Shown: positions 62,452 to 64,000 of the stretch, in pieces | How the letters are laid out: every line of letters begins with the position of its first letter | Numbering within the stretch: position 1 is the stretch's first letter | NCBI RefSeq assembly: GCF_000269865.1 | Contig: NZ_AKKV01000023.1 | Span: forward strand, 1 to 64,000 | Direction: 5' to 3' | Source of the DNA: Fictibacillus macauensis ZFHKF-1 | GTDB lineage: Bacteria > Bacillota > Bacilli > Bacillales > Fictibacillaceae | Length of the DNA: 64,000 nt | Notes under the pieces: generated by a model | The model's database searches: none | What the model was told of the DNA's origin: nothing | Seen by the model: only the letters and a program-made list of their open reading frames with translations | Translations under genes and position numbers: made by a program

Positions 62452-63156
62452 TTAGATGGCGAATACGAATGGATGAACACTAGTACTTACTAAACGGTAA
62501 CCCTTCTTACCCGAGACCTTTGCAAAATCGAAGGTAACCGATATAGAGCGATATTTAACATCATATTGATACGTTATAAAATAATAATCTTTATTAGAAT
62601 ATACACTATACGTTTTCATATCTTTTGTTTTTACTCTTTTTATATCGCCTTTTAGTATGTTCATAACACGTTTGCCGTATCTTTTTTTATCAGAAATATA
62701 TTTATCCTTGTACATCTTTTTTTGAACCTTCAAATCATCCTTATATAAACCCGTTACATGCTGATCCAAATAAGAATTAAAACGCTTTACACTTCCATTT
62801 TTGTACGTTCCACCTAATACTTTCACTAACTTCAACGCCTCTGGACGCATTAATGTGATCAGACGTTTTTTACTATAGCCTTTATCTAAAACAAACTTGC
62901 CTTTTAAATGAATTTTGGAGCTTGGTTTGTGCTTTTTCTTTTTATGGTGTTTTTTCTTATGATGCGTTTTTTTGTGCTCTTTCTTATGATGTGCCTTTTT
63001 ATGTTTTTTCTTCTTATGATGCTTCTTCGCATGATGCGCTTTCTTATGCTTTACTTGCTTGGCATGGTGTGTGTTAGAAGCTGCTTCTGTTTGTACCGCT
63101 CCTAACAACAAGCTGCTGCTTAGAATAATAGCGACGACTAATTTAAACCATTTCAT
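62452..63156 (-). CDS. Secreted Lys/His-rich protein, copy 1
   Basis: 234 aa. Signal peptide ends near QTEA (about residue 25). Residues about 28-80 are almost only Lys and His in HHKK-type repeats, then a folded domain of about 150 residues (YSKKRLITLMRPEALKLVK, KDMKTYSVYSNKDYYFITYQY). The His tract suggests metal or polyanion binding, by composition only. AAAAGGGG lies before the ATG. Confidence 0.75.
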   Translation of the reverse strand: MKWFKLVVAIILSSSLLLGAVQTEAASNTHHAKQVKHKKAHHAKKHHKKKKHKKAHHKKEHKKTHHKKKHHKKKKHKPSSKIHLKGKFVLDKGYSKKRLITLMRPEALKLVKVLGGTYKNGSVKRFNSYLDQHVTGLYKDDLKVQKKMYKDKYISDKKRYGKRVMNILKGDIKRVKTKDMKTYSVYSNKDYYFITYQYDVKYRSISVTFDFAKVSGKKGYRLVSTSVHPFVFAI

Positions 63157-63408
63157 TTCGTTCCCTACCCCTTTTCAATATGTAAATAATGAACTAGCTT
63201 TTTAATTTTAACAAATTATTGAAGTGTAAAAATGATGAACAAGTCCTGTTTTTTGAAAAAATATCCTTTAAAAGCGATGTTTAACAGATCTACCTCTTAC
63301 TAATTTATGACCGTATACTATAAAAAGCGTTCTTCATTGATTAAATTTATGCTATTTATATACTTAATAAAATCTTGCCTGCCAAAGGTACTTGATAGAT
63401 TACAAACA

Positions 63409-63456
63409 AAAAAACACGACGTAAAGAGGGGTTAACCTCTTTACGTCATGTTTTTT
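63409..63456 (-). terminator. Duplicated terminator
   Basis: ACACGACGTAAAGAGG-GGTTAA-CCTCTTTACGTCATGT, the same as 62398-62443 apart from two changes. It shows that the duplication covers gene and terminator. Confidence 0.85.
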
Positions 63457-64000
63457 AGGATTTATACACAAATGGAAAAATATTAGCATCTACTAAACGT
63501 ATACCCGACTTTCTTTTTACCTTATCGAAAACAAAAACTACTCCAAAAGAGCGTTTCTTAACCGTATACTTATAGCTAATTAACAGATAGTCCTTTAGGC
63601 CCTTAGGCTTATATGTACTATTCCATTTCAAATCTTTTATTTTCGCGCGTTGAAGATCATTTTTCAATTCTTTCATAACACGTTTGCCAAATCTTTTTTT
63701 ATCCTCGAGATAGCTCTCTTTATAAAGTTGTTTCGCCTCTTCCAAGGAACTTTTTTCTACACCCGTCACATGCTGAACTAAGTATGAATTATATCGCTTT
63801 GTGCTTCCAGATGTATACGTTTGATCTAAAGCTTTTACTATTTTTAAAGCTTCTGGACGCATTAATGTAATCAGACGTTTTTTGCTATATCCTTTTTCTA
63901 AAACATACTTATCTTTTAGATGGATTTTAGAGCTTGATTTGTACTTCTTTGCAGGCTGCTTTACTTGCTTAACATGCTGTGTGTTGGAAGCTGCTTCTGT
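63455..64000 (-). CDS. Secreted Lys-rich protein, copy 2 (5' end beyond window)
   Basis: Reading frame open from the window edge to 63455. It carries SSKIHLKDKYVLEKGYSKKR and the same about 150-residue domain as copy 1 (LMRPEALKIVKALDQTY..., YKYTVKKRSFGVVFVFD). It lacks the long His/Lys tract: only KQVKQPAKKYKSSSK lies between the TEAASNTQH segment and the domain. Start codon and signal peptide are outside the window. Confidence 0.75.
   Translation of the reverse strand, partial: TEAASNTQHVKQVKQPAKKYKSSSKIHLKDKYVLEKGYSKKRLITLMRPEALKIVKALDQTYTSGSTKRYNSYLVQHVTGVEKSSLEEAKQLYKESYLEDKKRFGKRVMKELKNDLQRAKIKDLKWNSTYKPKGLKDYLLISYKYTVKKRSFGVVFVFDKVKRKSGIRLVDANIFPFVYKS

Overview
The window reads as a chromosome segment of a low-GC, Gram-positive, spore-former-type Bacillaceae. 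Supporting signs are strong AGGAGG-type ribosome sites, many GTG/TTG starts, a LiaIHFSR envelope-stress operon, a teichoic-acid CDP-glycerol transferase beside galU/gtaB, DUF4064, YhfC, DUF4871 and YiaAB families typical of Bacillus, and two sites close to the ParB binding sequence parS, which points to an origin-proximal position. The adjacent epimerase-type tdh and kbl fit the wider B. cereus-like bacilli, but species cannot be fixed from this alone. No rRNA, tRNA or CRISPR array was recognised.

Layout. 1-280: GC-rich 21-bp tandem repeats. 280-3221: a split lipoprotein locus and tdh-kbl threonine catabolism. 3485-4858: a small ABC exporter. 4894-8336: liaI-liaH-(attenuator)-liaF-liaS-liaR. 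8641-11493: an AT-rich island next to a decayed IS3-type transposase. It holds two near-identical 20-aa peptide genes, a 138-aa protein, an MFS exporter and a DUF692/MNIO enzyme; this looks like an undescribed RiPP pathway. 11606-16847: a CXXC-20-CXXC protein, a chromosomal ParM/ParR-like pair, a purine permease and a beta-helix protein. 16865-23208: a tandemly amplified and partly decayed ABC transporter array with four related permeases, two intact ATPases and remnants of others. 23377-30305: acetyltransferases, lipoproteins, rlmN, a PPP-type phosphatase and a 3D-domain protein.

30621-32980 is the second striking locus. Five tandem genes for 27-29 aa amphipathic peptides share one promoter and one terminator and sit between a Zn-peptidase-like protein and a paralogue that has lost its zinc ligands. 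33226-37636: a small secreted protein, two AraC regulators, an MFS pump, YhfC and a parS-like site. 37810-41509: DUF4064 triplication with duplicated promoter regions and small membrane proteins. 41636-45465: cell-wall polymer genes (with a second parS-like site). 45734-54105: amidase, chemoreceptor, phosphoesterase, a long beta-CASP metallohydrolase and an iron-type alcohol dehydrogenase. 54211-56825: a CcpA-site-linked carboxylate transporter, GNAT and YiaAB. 57044-60426: a degenerate AAA protein followed by two TPR/membrane proteins. 60478-64000: a membrane protein, an MFS pump and two tandem secreted Lys/His-rich paralogues.

Functional logic: much of the window concerns the cell envelope and small peptides (Lia stress response, several ABC and MFS exporters, teichoic acid synthesis, two peptide loci). 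The RiPP island and the five-peptide operon are the best candidates for new biology. Product structures and activities are inferences; coordinates, motifs and gene order are read directly.
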